In this document: positions 1 to 10,100 of the stretch, in pieces | Layout: every line of letters begins with the position of its first letter | How positions within the stretch are numbered: the stretch's first letter is position 1 | Assembly: GCA_031383745.1 (NCBI GenBank) | Contig: JANMZX010000034.1 | Coordinates: forward strand, 1-39,824 | Reading direction: 5' to 3' | Length of the DNA: 39,824 nucleotides | DNA from: CAISIP01 sp031383745 | GTDB taxonomy: Bacteria > Pseudomonadota > Gammaproteobacteria > Burkholderiales > Burkholderiaceae_C | The notes under the pieces: model-generated | What the model saw: the letters and a program-made list of their open reading frames with translations, nothing else | What the model was told of the DNA's origin: nothing | Databases searched by the model: none | Translations under genes and position numbers: made by a program

Positions 1-2473
1 GCAGGTGGTGGCGATCGAGGTGGCCGATGTGGCGGCGATGACGACCGCGCAGATTGGCGCGCTCAAGACCGACCAGGTCAGGGCACTGCTGACAGAACAG
101 GTCGTGGCGTTGACGACTGCACAGGTGCAGGCATTGACGACCTCGGGTGTGGCGGCATTGACGACCGAGCAGGTGGTGGCGATCGAGGTGGCCGATGTGA
201 CGGCGCTCAAGACCAGCCAGGTGGCATCGCTGTCGACGGCCGGTGTGGCAGCCCTGCTGACCGAGCAGGTGCAGGCACTGACGACCTCGGGCATTGCGGC
301 CTTGAAGACAACCCAGGTGCAGGCGCTGACGACCGAGCAGGTGGTGGCACTCACCACGGCCCAGGTCCAGGCCCTGACGACGTCGGGTGTTGCGGCATTG
401 AGCACGGCCCAGGTGGTGGCGATCGAGGTGGCCGATGTGGCGGTGCTCAAGACCAGCCAGGTGGCAGCCCTGACGACCTCGGCGGTCGCCGCGCTGCTGA
501 CCGAGCAGGTGCAGGCGCTGACGACTTCCAACGTGGCAGCCCTCAGGACGACGCAGGTGCAGGCACTGACGACCGAACAGGTGGTGGCGCTCACGACATC
601 GCAGACCGCGGCGCTGACGACAGCCGGTGTGGCTGCGCTGAGCACGGCGCAGGTGGTGGCGATCGAGGTAGCCGATGTGGCGGCGATGACGACCGCACAG
701 ATCGGCGCGCTCAAGACCGACCAGGTCAGGGCACTGCTGACAGAACAGGTCGTGGCGTTGACGACTGCACAGGTGCAGGCATTGACGACCTCGGGTGTGG
801 CGGCATTGACTACCGAGCAGGTGGTGGCGATCGAAGTGGCCGATGTGACGGCCCTCAGGACCAGCCAGGTGGCGGCCCTGTCGACGGCCGGTGTGGCAGC
901 CCTGCTGACCGAACAGGTCCAGGCACTCACGACCTCGGGCATTGCGGCCTTGAAGACCACCCAGGTGCAGGCGCTGACGACCGAGCAGATGGTGGCGCTG
1001 ACGACGTCCCAGGTGCTCGCGCTCACCACCTCTGGTGTCGCAGCGCTCAGCACGGCCCAGATCGTCGCGATCGAGGCTGTCGACGTGGCAGTGATGACGA
1101 CGGCGCAAGTGGCCGCCTTCACGACCGCGCAGGTGGCCGCATTGCTGACCGAGCAGATTCAGGCCCTCACCACGTCGGACGTGGCGGCGCTCAAGACCTC
1201 GCAACTGGCCGCGCTGACCACCGACCAGGTGGTGGCACTCACCTCGTCGCAGGTGGTTGCACTCGGTACATCCGCTGTGGCGGCGCTGAGCACGGCCCAG
1301 GTCGTGGCGATCGAGACGGCTGATATCGCCGTGCTGCGCACCAGCCAGGTCGCGGCATTGACAACCAGCCAGGTGCAGGCGCTGACCACCGAACAGGTCG
1401 CCGCACTCACGACCGGCCAGGTCGAGGCACTGACGACGACCCAGATGTCGGCTATCACTACCACCCAGGTCCAGCATCTCGCGCTGGGTACCCCGATCCT
1501 GCTCGACCTCGACGGTAACGGGGTCAGGACGTTAAGTGTGGGCGCCGGCGTCAAGTTCGATCTGTTCGCCACCGGCAACGAGGTGCAGACCGGCTGGGTC
1601 AGCAGCGGCGACGGTCTGCTGGTGCTGGACCGCAACGCCGACGGCTCCATCAACGACGGGTCCGAGCTGTTCGGCTCGTCGACGACGCTGGCCAGCGGTA
1701 CCAAGGCGGCCGACGGGTATGCGGCGCTGCGCGAGTTCGACAGCAACGACGATGGTGTGATCAGCCAGGCCGACGCGGTGTTTTCCGACCTCCGGGTCTG
1801 GGTGGACGGCAACTCGGACGGTGTCAGCGGTACGGAGGAATTGCGCACGCTGGCGTCGCTCGGGATCGCCAAGCTGGATCTGCAGGCGTCGGTCGAACTG
1901 AGCAAGGACAACGGCAACCTGATCGGCCTGACATCCAGCTACGAAACCACCGACGGCGTCAGCCACGCGGCGGCGGACGTATGGTTCGTGGCAGACAAGG
2001 CGGGCAGCACCGCTGCGGCAGCGCCGGATGTCGACAAGGCGATCGCTGCGCTGGCCAGCACGGCGGCGGTGGCGGAAAGCCAGCAGGCAGATCCGGTGCA
2101 GGACCTGCAGGTGGTCACTCCGTCGCTGGAGCAGAAGCAACTGGTGGGGGCGGGCGAGACGGCGCGCAAGGACGACCTGCGCACCCGCGTTAGCAGCCTG
2201 GCGCAGGCCATCAGCTCGTTCGACGGCAGCGCCACGCCGGGTGACGCGATGTCGGTCCTGCGCCTCGACAATGCGGACGGCGCTGGTCTGGCCAAAGGTA
2301 GTGCAGCCCTTGCGGCGGGCAGCATGGCGGATGTGCTCAAGCAGTTCGATGCCAACGGCAACCGGCTGACCAGCCCGTCGGTGGCGGTCGCCTCGCTGAC
2401 CAAGCCGGTCAACGCGCCTGGCACCCAGGACCCGATGAACAACGGGTTCCTGGCGGGCGGGGGCAAGGGCTGA
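1..2473 (+). CDS. Large secreted octapeptide-repeat protein, probable type I secretion substrate (5' end outside window)
   Basis: The reading frame is open to the left edge and the repeats run out of the window, so the start is missing. Bases 14-1477 encode 61 consecutive octapeptides, most of the form L-T-T-x-Q-V-x-A, with an I-E-V-A-D-V variant at intervals. From base 1478 a non-repetitive region begins with a Leu-Asp-Leu-Asp-Gly-Asn-Gly motif. It continues with Asp/Asn/Gly-rich calcium-binding-like loops (D-R-N-A-D-G, D-S-N-D-D-G, D-G-N-S-D-G), a layout common near the C-terminus of large RTX-type exported proteins of proteobacteria. No cysteine was noticed in the visible part. The HlyB- and HlyD-type genes immediately downstream suggest it is their substrate. 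The likely role is a cell-surface or extracellular matrix/adhesion protein, which is an inference. Whether each octad forms a helix turn or a beta-solenoid coil cannot be told by eye. Confidence 0.85.
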   Translation, partial: QVVAIEVADVAAMTTAQIGALKTDQVRALLTEQVVALTTAQVQALTTSGVAALTTEQVVAIEVADVTALKTSQVASLSTAGVAALLTEQVQALTTSGIAALKTTQVQALTTEQVVALTTAQVQALTTSGVAALSTAQVVAIEVADVAVLKTSQVAALTTSAVAALLTEQVQALTTSNVAALRTTQVQALTTEQVVALTTSQTAALTTAGVAALSTAQVVAIEVADVAAMTTAQIGALKTDQVRALLTEQVVALTTAQVQALTTSGVAALTTEQVVAIEVADVTALRTSQVAALSTAGVAALLTEQVQALTTSGIAALKTTQVQALTTEQMVALTTSQVLALTTSGVAALSTAQIVAIEAVDVAVMTTAQVAAFTTAQVAALLTEQIQALTTSDVAALKTSQLAALTTDQVVALTSSQVVALGTSAVAALSTAQVVAIETADIAVLRTSQVAALTTSQVQALTTEQVAALTTGQVEALTTTQMSAITTTQVQHLALGTPILLDLDGNGVRTLSVGAGVKFDLFATGNEVQTGWVSSGDGLLVLDRNADGSINDGSELFGSSTTLASGTKAADGYAALREFDSNDDGVISQADAVFSDLRVWVDGNSDGVSGTEELRTLASLGIAKLDLQASVELSKDNGNLIGLTSSYETTDGVSHAAADVWFVADKAGSTAAAAPDVDKAIAALASTAAVAESQQADPVQDLQVVTPSLEQKQLVGAGETARKDDLRTRVSSLAQAISSFDGSATPGDAMSVLRLDNADGAGLAKGSAALAAGSMADVLKQFDANGNRLTSPSVAVASLTKPVNAPGTQDPMNNGFLAGGGKG
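14..1477 (+). repeat. Nested repeat array: 24-bp octapeptide units within a 648-bp superunit
   Basis: There are 61 in-frame 24-bp units. The variant octad starting Ile-Glu occurs at bases 14, 182, 422, 662, 830, 1070 and 1310, giving spacings of 7, 10, 10, 7, 10 and 10 units. This defines a 27-unit (648-bp, 216-residue) superunit. Copies begin at 14 and 662, and a third begins at 1310 but breaks off at 1477. The first 170 or so bases of copies 1 and 2 differ at only a few, mostly synonymous, sites, which suggests recent duplication. Later parts have diverged more. Confidence 0.95.
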
Positions 2474-2686
2474 GGCGCGGCGTTGCAAACCAGCGCGCGG
2501 TGACCAGGGTGCAGCCCTGGCCCGGCATGCCGGTCCGATCGAAGGGGTGGCGGCGCCGCAAGGCTCCGGCCACCTGTTTTCCTTGGCGGCCACGCGAGAG
2601 AAGCGCCGCAATTCCGTGCCTCATCGGCTGATCGCGGACCGGATGCCCATGTTGAAATCGTCTTTCCCAGTCCGGGTGCTCCAACC

Positions 2687-4831
2687 ATGGCAACGAGATT
2701 TCCGCATACGACCATCCAGTGCCTTGCCGCGATCGCCCAACACCATCGGTTGCCGGTCAATCCGGAGCGACTGATCGAGGACTATGCGTTGCTGGCGGAG
2801 GAGCCGAAACCCGCCATCGTGCTGCGCATCGCATCCGATATCGGCCTCAAGGCCAAGTTCGACAAACTGACCTGGCCCGCGCTGCTGGTGCAGGAGGGGG
2901 TGTTTCCGCTGGTCGCCAGGATGTCGGACGGCAACTGCGTGATCGTCATCAGCGCAGCCGCCGCCGGTGACGGCCAGGTCTCGATCCTCAACCCGCTGGC
3001 CGATCGCGCCACCGAAGTCCTGACGGTCGAGCGCGAGCAATTCTGTTCGCTGTGGAAGGGCGAGGTGTTCCTGGTCAAGCGGCTGTATGCCCTGCCGGAC
3101 AAGAACCAGCCGTTCGGCTTTCGCTGGTTCATCCCCGAGATCCTGAAGCAGAAGGCCGCGCTGCGCGACATCGCGATAGCTGCCATCGCCATGCACTTCC
3201 TGGCCCTGGCCTCGCCGATCTTCTTCCAGTTGGTCATCGACAAGGTGCTGGTGCACCAGAGTGCGTCCACCCTGTGGGTGCTGGCGGCGGGCATCGTGGT
3301 GGCGCTGGTGTTCGATGCGCTGTTCGGCTTCCTGCGCCAGATCCTGACACTCGCGGCCAGCAACAAGATCGACATGCGCCTGACACGGCGCACCTTTGCG
3401 CACCTGCTGTCGCTGCCGATCGACTATTTCGAGACCACCACCGCCGGTGTCATCACGCGACACATGCAGCAGGTGGAGAAGATCCGTGCCTTCCTGACCG
3501 GGCGCATGTTCTTCACTGCGCTGGACGCCACCTCGCTGCTGATCTTCCTGCCGATCCTGTTCGCCTACTCGGTGAAGCTGGCCATGGTGACCCTGCTGTT
3601 CACGTTCCTGATCGGTTCGGTGGTCGCGGCCATGGTGCCGACCTTCCAGCGCCGCCTCAACGACCTGTACCAGGCCGAAGGTGAGCGCCAGGCCATGATG
3701 GTCGAGACCATCCACGGGATGCGCACGGTCAAGGCGCTGGCCATCGAGCCAACCCAGCGCCGGCTGTGGGACCAGCGCTCCGCGCAGTCGATCAACATGC
3801 ATTTCCGCGTCGGCAAGATCGGCATCACCGGATCGGCCATCACCGACTTCCTGGGCAAGCTGCTGCCGGTCGTGATCATCGTGCTTGGCGCGCAGCAGGT
3901 GTTCGACCAGACGCTGACGGTCGGTGCGCTGATCGGCTTCCAGATGATCGCGGGGCGGGTGGTCGCGCCGCTGATTTCCATCGTGGGTCTGGTGAACGAA
4001 TACCAGGAGACCGCCCTGTCGGTGCGCATGCTGGGCGAGGTGATGAACCGGCCGTCCGAAGGCCGTGCCGGCGCCGGCGGCCTGCGCCCGGAGCTGGCCG
4101 GGGAGATCTCCTTCGACGAGGTCACCTTCCGCTACCCGGGTTCCAGCGCAGCGGCGCTGGACCGCGCGACGTTCACGATTGCGGCGGGCTCGGTGGTCGG
4201 CATCGTCGGGCGCAGCGGATCGGGCAAGACCACCCTGACCAAGCTGATCCAGGGCCTGTATGGCGTGCAGGAAGGCATCGTGCGCTTCGACCGCACCGAC
4301 GCGCGCGAGATCGAACTGGCGCACCTGCGCCGGCAGATCGGCGTGGTGCTGCAGGAGAACTTCCTGTTCCGCGGCTCGGTGCGCGAGAATATTTCGGCCG
4401 CCAAGCCCGAGGCCACCTTCGAGGAGATCGTCGCAGCGGCCGAGGCCTCGGGTGCGTCAGAATTCATCGAGCGCCTGCCCCAGGGCTACAACACGATGCT
4501 CGAGGAAAACGCGTCCAACCTGTCGGGCGGGCAGAAACAACGCCTGTCGATCGCGCGCGCGCTGCTGTCACAGCCGCGCATCCTGGTGCTGGACGAGGCC
4601 GCCAGCGCGCTCGACCCGGAAAGCGAGGCGATCTTCATCCGCAACCTGTCGCGCATCGCCGTCGGCCGCACCGTGATCATGATTTCGCACCGCCTGTCGA
4701 CCCTGGTCAATGCGAACGCGATCCTGGTGATGCAGCACGGCCGGCTGATGGACAGCGGCCGCCATGAAGAGCTGCTGACGCGCTGCGACACCTACCAGCA
4801 CCTATGGAACCAGCAGACCAGCCACCTGTGA
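2687..4831 (+). CDS. HlyB-type type I secretion ABC transporter/ATPase
   Basis: The 714-residue product is colinear with HlyB-family exporters. Residues 1-135 are a C39-like domain: the stretch ending A-Q-H-H-R-L-P-V-N-P-E matches HlyB, but the position of the peptidase cysteine is threonine, so it should bind substrate rather than cleave it. Residues about 155-430 form the six-helix membrane domain (it contains F-F-Q-L-V-I-D-K-V-L-V-H). Residues about 460-710 are the ATPase, with Walker A G-R-S-G-S-G-K-T near 508, signature L-S-G-G-Q near 612, Walker B ending in L-D-E-A near 635 and the H-loop S-H-R-L near 666. It is an inner-membrane exporter, most likely of the repeat protein ending 213 bp upstream. 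The chosen ATG has no strong ribosome-binding site. The next gene starts inside its last 28 bases, so the two are probably translationally coupled. Confidence 0.93.
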   Translation: MATRFPHTTIQCLAAIAQHHRLPVNPERLIEDYALLAEEPKPAIVLRIASDIGLKAKFDKLTWPALLVQEGVFPLVARMSDGNCVIVISAAAAGDGQVSILNPLADRATEVLTVEREQFCSLWKGEVFLVKRLYALPDKNQPFGFRWFIPEILKQKAALRDIAIAAIAMHFLALASPIFFQLVIDKVLVHQSASTLWVLAAGIVVALVFDALFGFLRQILTLAASNKIDMRLTRRTFAHLLSLPIDYFETTTAGVITRHMQQVEKIRAFLTGRMFFTALDATSLLIFLPILFAYSVKLAMVTLLFTFLIGSVVAAMVPTFQRRLNDLYQAEGERQAMMVETIHGMRTVKALAIEPTQRRLWDQRSAQSINMHFRVGKIGITGSAITDFLGKLLPVVIIVLGAQQVFDQTLTVGALIGFQMIAGRVVAPLISIVGLVNEYQETALSVRMLGEVMNRPSEGRAGAGGLRPELAGEISFDEVTFRYPGSSAAALDRATFTIAAGSVVGIVGRSGSGKTTLTKLIQGLYGVQEGIVRFDRTDAREIELAHLRRQIGVVLQENFLFRGSVRENISAAKPEATFEEIVAAAEASGASEFIERLPQGYNTMLEENASNLSGGQKQRLSIARALLSQPRILVLDEAASALDPESEAIFIRNLSRIAVGRTVIMISHRLSTLVNANAILVMQHGRLMDSGRHEELLTRCDTYQHLWNQQTSHL

Positions 4832-6213
4832 CGCCGCCCGTCAAGGCGCGCTGGTTTTCCCTGTCGAAGAAGCAGGGGAAAGCGAAGCACCGCGGCCGCG
4901 GCAAGACAGTCATCGAGTACCTGCCCGATGCGGACGAGATCGAGCGCAGCCCCGTGCCGCGGCTGGCGCAGTTCACGCTGCATGTGCTGTTGCTGGCGCT
5001 GGTGTCGTTCGCAGTGTGGGCCAGCGTGTCGCAGCTCGACCAGGTGGTGGTGGCGCAAGGCCGGCTGGTGAACCCGCTGCCCAACGTGGTGGTGCAGCCG
5101 CTCGAGACCTCGGTGATACAGAGTGTCGACGTGCGCGTCGGCCAGGTGGTCAGGAAGGGCGACCAGCTGGCGGCGCTGGACGCCACCTTCGTGCAGGCGG
5201 ACGAAACCCAGCTGCGCCAGCGCCTGTCGAGCCTGGAAACCCAGGTGCAGGGCTTCGAGCAGGAGCTCGCCGGCCAGGGGGAGCGCGGCGCATCGACCAC
5301 CACGGCGGACGACAAGCTGCAGGCAAACCTGCTGATGGAGCGCCGGGCGAACTACCGCGCCCAGCAGATGAAGATGATGGAGTCGGCGGCCCGGCTGCGT
5401 GCCGCGCTGGCCACCAACCGCAGCGACCAGCAACTGGTTGCCTCGCGCCTGCGCTCGCTCAAGGAGATCGAGACGATGCAGGAAAAGATGGTGCAGCAGA
5501 AGTTCGGCGCACCTCTGCAATTGCTCGAAGCGCAGCAACGCAGCAAGGAGGTCGAGCGCGACCTGCAGCTGACGAGCAGCCGCGAGCAGGAAATCCGCCG
5601 CGAACTGGCCGCCTTCGAGGCCGAGAAGACGGCCTTCGAACGCGGCTGGCGGCAGAAGCTGATGGAAGACCTGCTGACGATCTCGCGCGAGCGCGATGCC
5701 GTGCGGGAGCAGTTGCAGAAGGCCGACAAGCGCCGCAAGCTGGTGACCTTGCTGGCACCGGTGGATGCCGTGGTGCTGGAGATCGCCAAGTTGTCGCCCG
5801 GCTCGGTGGTGCGCGAGGCAGAGACATTCTTCACGCTGGTGCCGCTCAATGTGGCTCTGGAGGCCGAGGTGCAGATCGACGCGGTCGACGTGGGTTACAT
5901 CAAGCGCGGCGATGTGGTGCATGTGAAGCTCGACGCGTTCCCGTTCCAGCGCCACGGCACGCTGGACGCCAAGGTGCGCACCATCAGCGAGGACGCCTTC
6001 CGGCGCGACGCCGCAGCCCGTATCGGATCGGATGCGTATTACCTGAGCCGGATCACGCTGGACAACACCAACCTGAAGAACATGCTGACCAGCGGACGGC
6101 TGATGCCCGGCATGACCCTGACGGCGGAGATCGTGGTGGGCAAACGCACCGTGATGTCGTACCTGGCCTGGCCCCTGACCAAGGGGATGAACGAGGCGGT
6201 GCGGGAACCCTGA
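4804..6213 (+). CDS. HlyD-family type I secretion membrane fusion (adaptor) protein
   Basis: This is a 469-residue periplasmic adaptor linking the ABC exporter to an outer-membrane channel. It has a short basic cytoplasmic N-terminus (about 1-58), one transmembrane helix (about 59-80) and a lipoyl-like half-motif around 100-130 (G-Q-V-V-R-K-G-D-Q-L). A long Gln/Glu/Arg-rich coiled-coil hairpin covers about 130-320, followed by the second lipoyl half and a C-terminal beta-barrel domain that includes V-D-V-G-Y-I-K-R-G-D. Length and order fit the HlyD/PrtE/LapC group. The ATG overlaps the exporter gene by 28 bp. No outer-membrane channel follows on this strand. The nearest candidate is the TolC/NodT-like gene at 13656-15110 on the other strand. 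Confidence 0.93.
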   Translation: MEPADQPPVTPPVKARWFSLSKKQGKAKHRGRGKTVIEYLPDADEIERSPVPRLAQFTLHVLLLALVSFAVWASVSQLDQVVVAQGRLVNPLPNVVVQPLETSVIQSVDVRVGQVVRKGDQLAALDATFVQADETQLRQRLSSLETQVQGFEQELAGQGERGASTTTADDKLQANLLMERRANYRAQQMKMMESAARLRAALATNRSDQQLVASRLRSLKEIETMQEKMVQQKFGAPLQLLEAQQRSKEVERDLQLTSSREQEIRRELAAFEAEKTAFERGWRQKLMEDLLTISRERDAVREQLQKADKRRKLVTLLAPVDAVVLEIAKLSPGSVVREAETFFTLVPLNVALEAEVQIDAVDVGYIKRGDVVHVKLDAFPFQRHGTLDAKVRTISEDAFRRDAAARIGSDAYYLSRITLDNTNLKNMLTSGRLMPGMTLTAEIVVGKRTVMSYLAWPLTKGMNEAVREP

Positions 6214-6239
6214 CGCGCTCGGGCGCGTGGCGGGGCTGA

Positions 6240-7073
6240 CTAACGCGGCTGCGGCCGCATGGCCCGGTCGATTGCCTGCATGCAGGAGATGCCGGTGCTC
6301 AGGTCCTGTCGGGACGGCAATTCGCTGCCGCGCAATAAGTCAGGGTTGCGAAACAGTATGGATGTGCAATTCTTGTACAGGTAGGAAGGTATCAGGCCCC
6401 AGAAATCGATTCGCAGGAAGCCGGCATCGTTGAACATGGTCATGCCCGGGTCGTACTCGGCGCCATCCGAGTTGTCGAATACGACCATGCCGTTTGGCGA
6501 AAGCCTCGACAGACAGGCGCTCGCGCATTCGTTGCGATGCACGCCGTCGATCACGATCAGGTCGAACTCGCCAGTTGTCTCGCGGATCGCGTCCACATAG
6601 GCGTCCCTGTCCGGTCGGCACAAAAGTGACACATTCGCGGGCAACTGCGGCCGCAGTTCCTCGTACCAGGCGCTGCTCTCCTCGATCGAAACAATTTCCT
6701 GCACACGTGAGGCGAGCCAGATCGTGCTGAACCCGGCACCCCATTCAAAGACGCGCATCGCGGGCTGAAGCTTGGTACCGAGAAAGTCGATCGCGGCGTA
6801 GGTCATCCAGGGAATCGGCTTGCCATCGCGGTCCACCGGCCGCCCCATGCGGACAGACAACAACCAGCCCGAGGTCTCGAGCACGTTGGTCTGCTTGGGC
6901 AGCAGCCGGGTGACTGCATCCCAGTCCCCGTCCAGTGCCAGCAGATGGCCGCATAACCACCCGTTGCCCTCGAAGCTGTGTTTCGCGTCGAGCCGCTGGC
7001 GAATCGCCGCCACGGCTTCCTGGTGCTGGCCCGATGCGATCAGGTCGAGGATGTGCTGCATTGTGTTGTCCAT
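6240..7073 (-). CDS. Class I SAM-dependent methyltransferase
   Basis: The 277-residue product has a short helical N-terminal region (1-90) and then a Rossmann-type methyltransferase core. Motif I is V-F-E-W-G-A-G-F-S-T near residue 107, an acidic E-E-S follows after the next strand, then L-I-V-I-D-G-V-H-R and M-V-V-F-D-N-S-D. The acceptor is not evident. It is the last gene of the proposed - strand operon, 27 bp after the large glycosyltransferase gene, which makes sugar or glycoprotein methylation plausible (inference). Its stop lies 26 bp from the end of the convergent adaptor gene. I saw no clear intrinsic terminator between them. Confidence 0.8.
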   Translation of the reverse strand: MDNTMQHILDLIASGQHQEAVAAIRQRLDAKHSFEGNGWLCGHLLALDGDWDAVTRLLPKQTNVLETSGWLLSVRMGRPVDRDGKPIPWMTYAAIDFLGTKLQPAMRVFEWGAGFSTIWLASRVQEIVSIEESSAWYEELRPQLPANVSLLCRPDRDAYVDAIRETTGEFDLIVIDGVHRNECASACLSRLSPNGMVVFDNSDGAEYDPGMTMFNDAGFLRIDFWGLIPSYLYKNCTSILFRNPDLLRGSELPSRQDLSTGISCMQAIDRAMRPQPR

Positions 7074-7100
7074 TTGAAAAGGGGCCGTTCCGGGGCCAGG

Positions 7101-10100
7101 CTATTGCACGTAGCGGATCTGCTTGCGGCTGACGCCGTGGAGCACATCCTTGAGCCGCGCCTCCATGGCGTCCATCGCCGCCAGGTAGGGTGCATACAGC
7201 GGCTCGAAATAGGCACCGAAATGCTCCGGCGGGGAACCCGCCCAGTAGCGGCCGTCGTCCTGCAGCTTGATGCCCTGGAAGTGGTAGAAGATCAGCTGCT
7301 CTGAATCGACATAGATCTGCTGATTGAAATACCGCAGCTGCCATTGCGAGACGTTCCAGTGCGCCACGTCGGCGCCGATCCAGCGGCTGACGCAGCAGTT
7401 CGGATAACGCGCAGGCCAGCGGTCCAGGTATTTCTGGTCGGCGAAGCGCTCGTCTTCGAGCCGGTCGTAACACCAGTCGATGCATTCGCGGCGGTAGTCC
7501 TCGACCACACGCAGTCCTTCGTCGGTGTTGAAGAAGCTGATCCAGGCCACGTTGAAACGGCCGTAGCGCTCCAGGCTCTGCAGGTGCGGGCTGAACCGGT
7601 GCTCGATGATCTGCACCGATTTGCCGACCGACTCGGCATGCAGGATCGCCGGTGACGCATAGAAAAACAGGTCGGAGTCCAGGTAGGTGAGCCGCTGCAT
7701 GCCGGGGAATCGGCGCAGCAGGTAGTGGCACAACACCGAGGTGGCGGTGAAATACCACTCGACCAGCGAGCGGTTGTCCTTGCAGGCGGCAAACTCCGGG
7801 TCGGCGGCCTGCAGTTCGTCGATGCCGATGGCCGTGATGTGCGGCGCGTGGTTCTTCAGGAACGCCTCGGCCGTCGTGTCCAGGCACAGCAGGTGGAAAT
7901 GCGCCAGCGGGTCGTGGCGCTTGAGCGAATCGACCATCAGCATGGCGCGCGTCAGGTAGTTCGAGTCGAAATACGCGCAGTAGTGGTTGCGGCCGTCCGC
8001 ACCAGCGCCGGCCATCGGGTCGTGGCGCAGGCAGGCAATGCTGAGCGAACGGGTGCTGGTGCCGAACACCTGCCCCAGGTCGTAGTCGATGCTTTTCTCG
8101 ACCAGCACCGGTTGCAGGTGGTTGCGCGCCAGCAGGTCGGCCAGCACCGACTCGGAAAAGCAGACTTCCACCACCGGCGAGCCGTAACCGTTCTTGGTGA
8201 AGTACAGGTTGTCCGTGGCACCCTGCACCGTGACCGTGTGGAACACCGCGAACTCCGACGCCACCCGGGCCGCCTCCTGTACCGCCTTGTCGAACTCGAT
8301 CGTGTGCATCAGCGAGGCGCCATTGAGCACCACGTCGAAGGCCCGGTCCGCAAAGTCCAACTGCGACGAGGACATGACCTCGAACCGGTGGTCCGGGTAG
8401 GTCTGTCTGGCCAGCTCGACCATGGCCGGCGCGAGATCGACGCCGGCGTAGGTGCAGGCATCACCGACAAATTCAGCGATGAAGGTATGCAGGTAACCCG
8501 AGCCGCAGCCGGTCTCCAGCAGCCGCATGCCGGGGCGCTGGATCTTGCGCAGGATGTTCTGCAGGGCCAGCAGGTCGGCGCGCCGGCTGCCGGCGCGGAA
8601 CAGGTCGATCAGGCGGTGGAAGGCCTCGTGCTGCGCGGCAGCCGCGGCCCGGGTATTCCAGCCCGCGATCGACGTGCTCGCCGCTGCGTACTCCTGCGCG
8701 GTCAGTCGCCGGTAGCCCTGCTGGGCCAGCACATGGTGGCGCATCAGCAGGTCGGCCAGACGCGCGTCGACGTTTGACAGCAACTGCGTGCCGATGTTTT
8801 CCAAGGCTGGCAGGGACGCGCACAAGGCCTCCAGCCGGCCCAGCACTGGCAGGTACACGTCGGCGTAGCAGGCATCCCAGCCGGGCAGCGCGCCGAAACT
8901 CAGCAACTGGTAGTTGTTGCGGGCCATGCGCTGCACCAGCGCGAACAGGAACAGGCCTGAGGGGTTTGGAGCGCCGGACTGGTAGTTCCAGGGGGTCGAC
9001 GGCTGCAGGTAGCGCACCGGCAGGGTGCTGGCCTGCAACAGCGCGGCGAGCCGCTGCGCGCCGGCGACGTTGGTGTCGCTGCCCTGCGGCAGGACCGTGT
9101 CGGCCAGCCGGTCGAGCAGCACGATGCTGGCGGGGTCGCGAGCGACCGACAGCAAGTCCATCGCAGCGCGCCCGAGCACCGACGCTTCGTACTGGTAGGG
9201 CGCCGCCCAGCCGTAGTCCAGCACCACGATCGACCGGTCGCTTTCGTCGCATGCGAGTGCGTCGGCACTCTGAAGCAGCACGGTCGGATGCAGGTAGGTC
9301 AGGCGTCCGGCATTCGGGTAGTGGACCACCAGCGCGCGCAGCAGCAGAGCCGGCAGCACCCACGCCCGCAGGGCCGGGTTGTCGGCGAGCGCATGGCGCT
9401 CGGTTGCCGTGGCGATGTGGTCCAGATCGAGCAGCACGGCCTGTGGGGCTGCAACCTGCAGCAGCGCGCGCGTGATGTCATCAAGGCACAGCAGCACCAG
9501 CGGCTGGCCCGGAAACCGGGCCTGGAGCGCTTCTGCCGTGAGCAGCGCGAACAGCCTGTCGTTGGCGCCCGCGGCGCTGCAGACCACCTGGCGGTGTGGC
9601 GTGGCATCGGGCGCCGGTGTCGCCTGGGCCCGGGCCTGGGTATGGCGCGCCAGGTGCGTGTCCAGAATGCGCTCCAGCCAGGCGGCACGGTGTTCCACCA
9701 GATGCTCCTGGTGCACCCGTGCGAAACCCGCTGCGGCGATCTGCCGGCGCCGGGTTTCATTGGCCGGGTCCAGGAAGAAGTTCACCTTCTGCACCAGTTC
9801 GTCCGTGTCGCGGTAGGTGACGATCTCTTCCTGCAGCCGGAAGTAGTGCGCCAGGTTGCCGCAGTGCTCGGTGATCAGCAGCGCGCCGGCGCGGGTGGCC
9901 TCGAACACGCGCATGTTCGAGGTTTCGCGGCCACCCCGGTCGGGCAGCAGGAAGTCGCCCCGCGAATCCAGCACGATGCGCGAGCGCGCGTACAGCGACA
10001 ACACCTCGCGGCCGAACACCGGCGGAAACAGCGCGACCCGGTCACCTGGCTGCAGCGGGAATGCGCCCGGTGTGTAGAGCGCGATCTCGTGCGCGCCGAT

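Noticed and set aside
14..1477. CRISPR array or tandem non-coding repeat
   Set aside because: The 24-bp periodicity is fully in frame with an open reading frame and has no spacers. It encodes the octapeptides.
2505..2521. Inverted repeat CCAGGGTGCAGCCCTGG after the repeat protein
   Set aside because: The stem is short and no T-run follows, so it is not a credible intrinsic terminator. It could be chance.
1532..6000. Long open frames on the opposite strand of the repeat protein and secretion genes
   Set aside because: They overlap well-identified genes, have low-complexity Arg/Ala/His-rich translations and no family resemblance. Such antisense frames are common in high-GC DNA.
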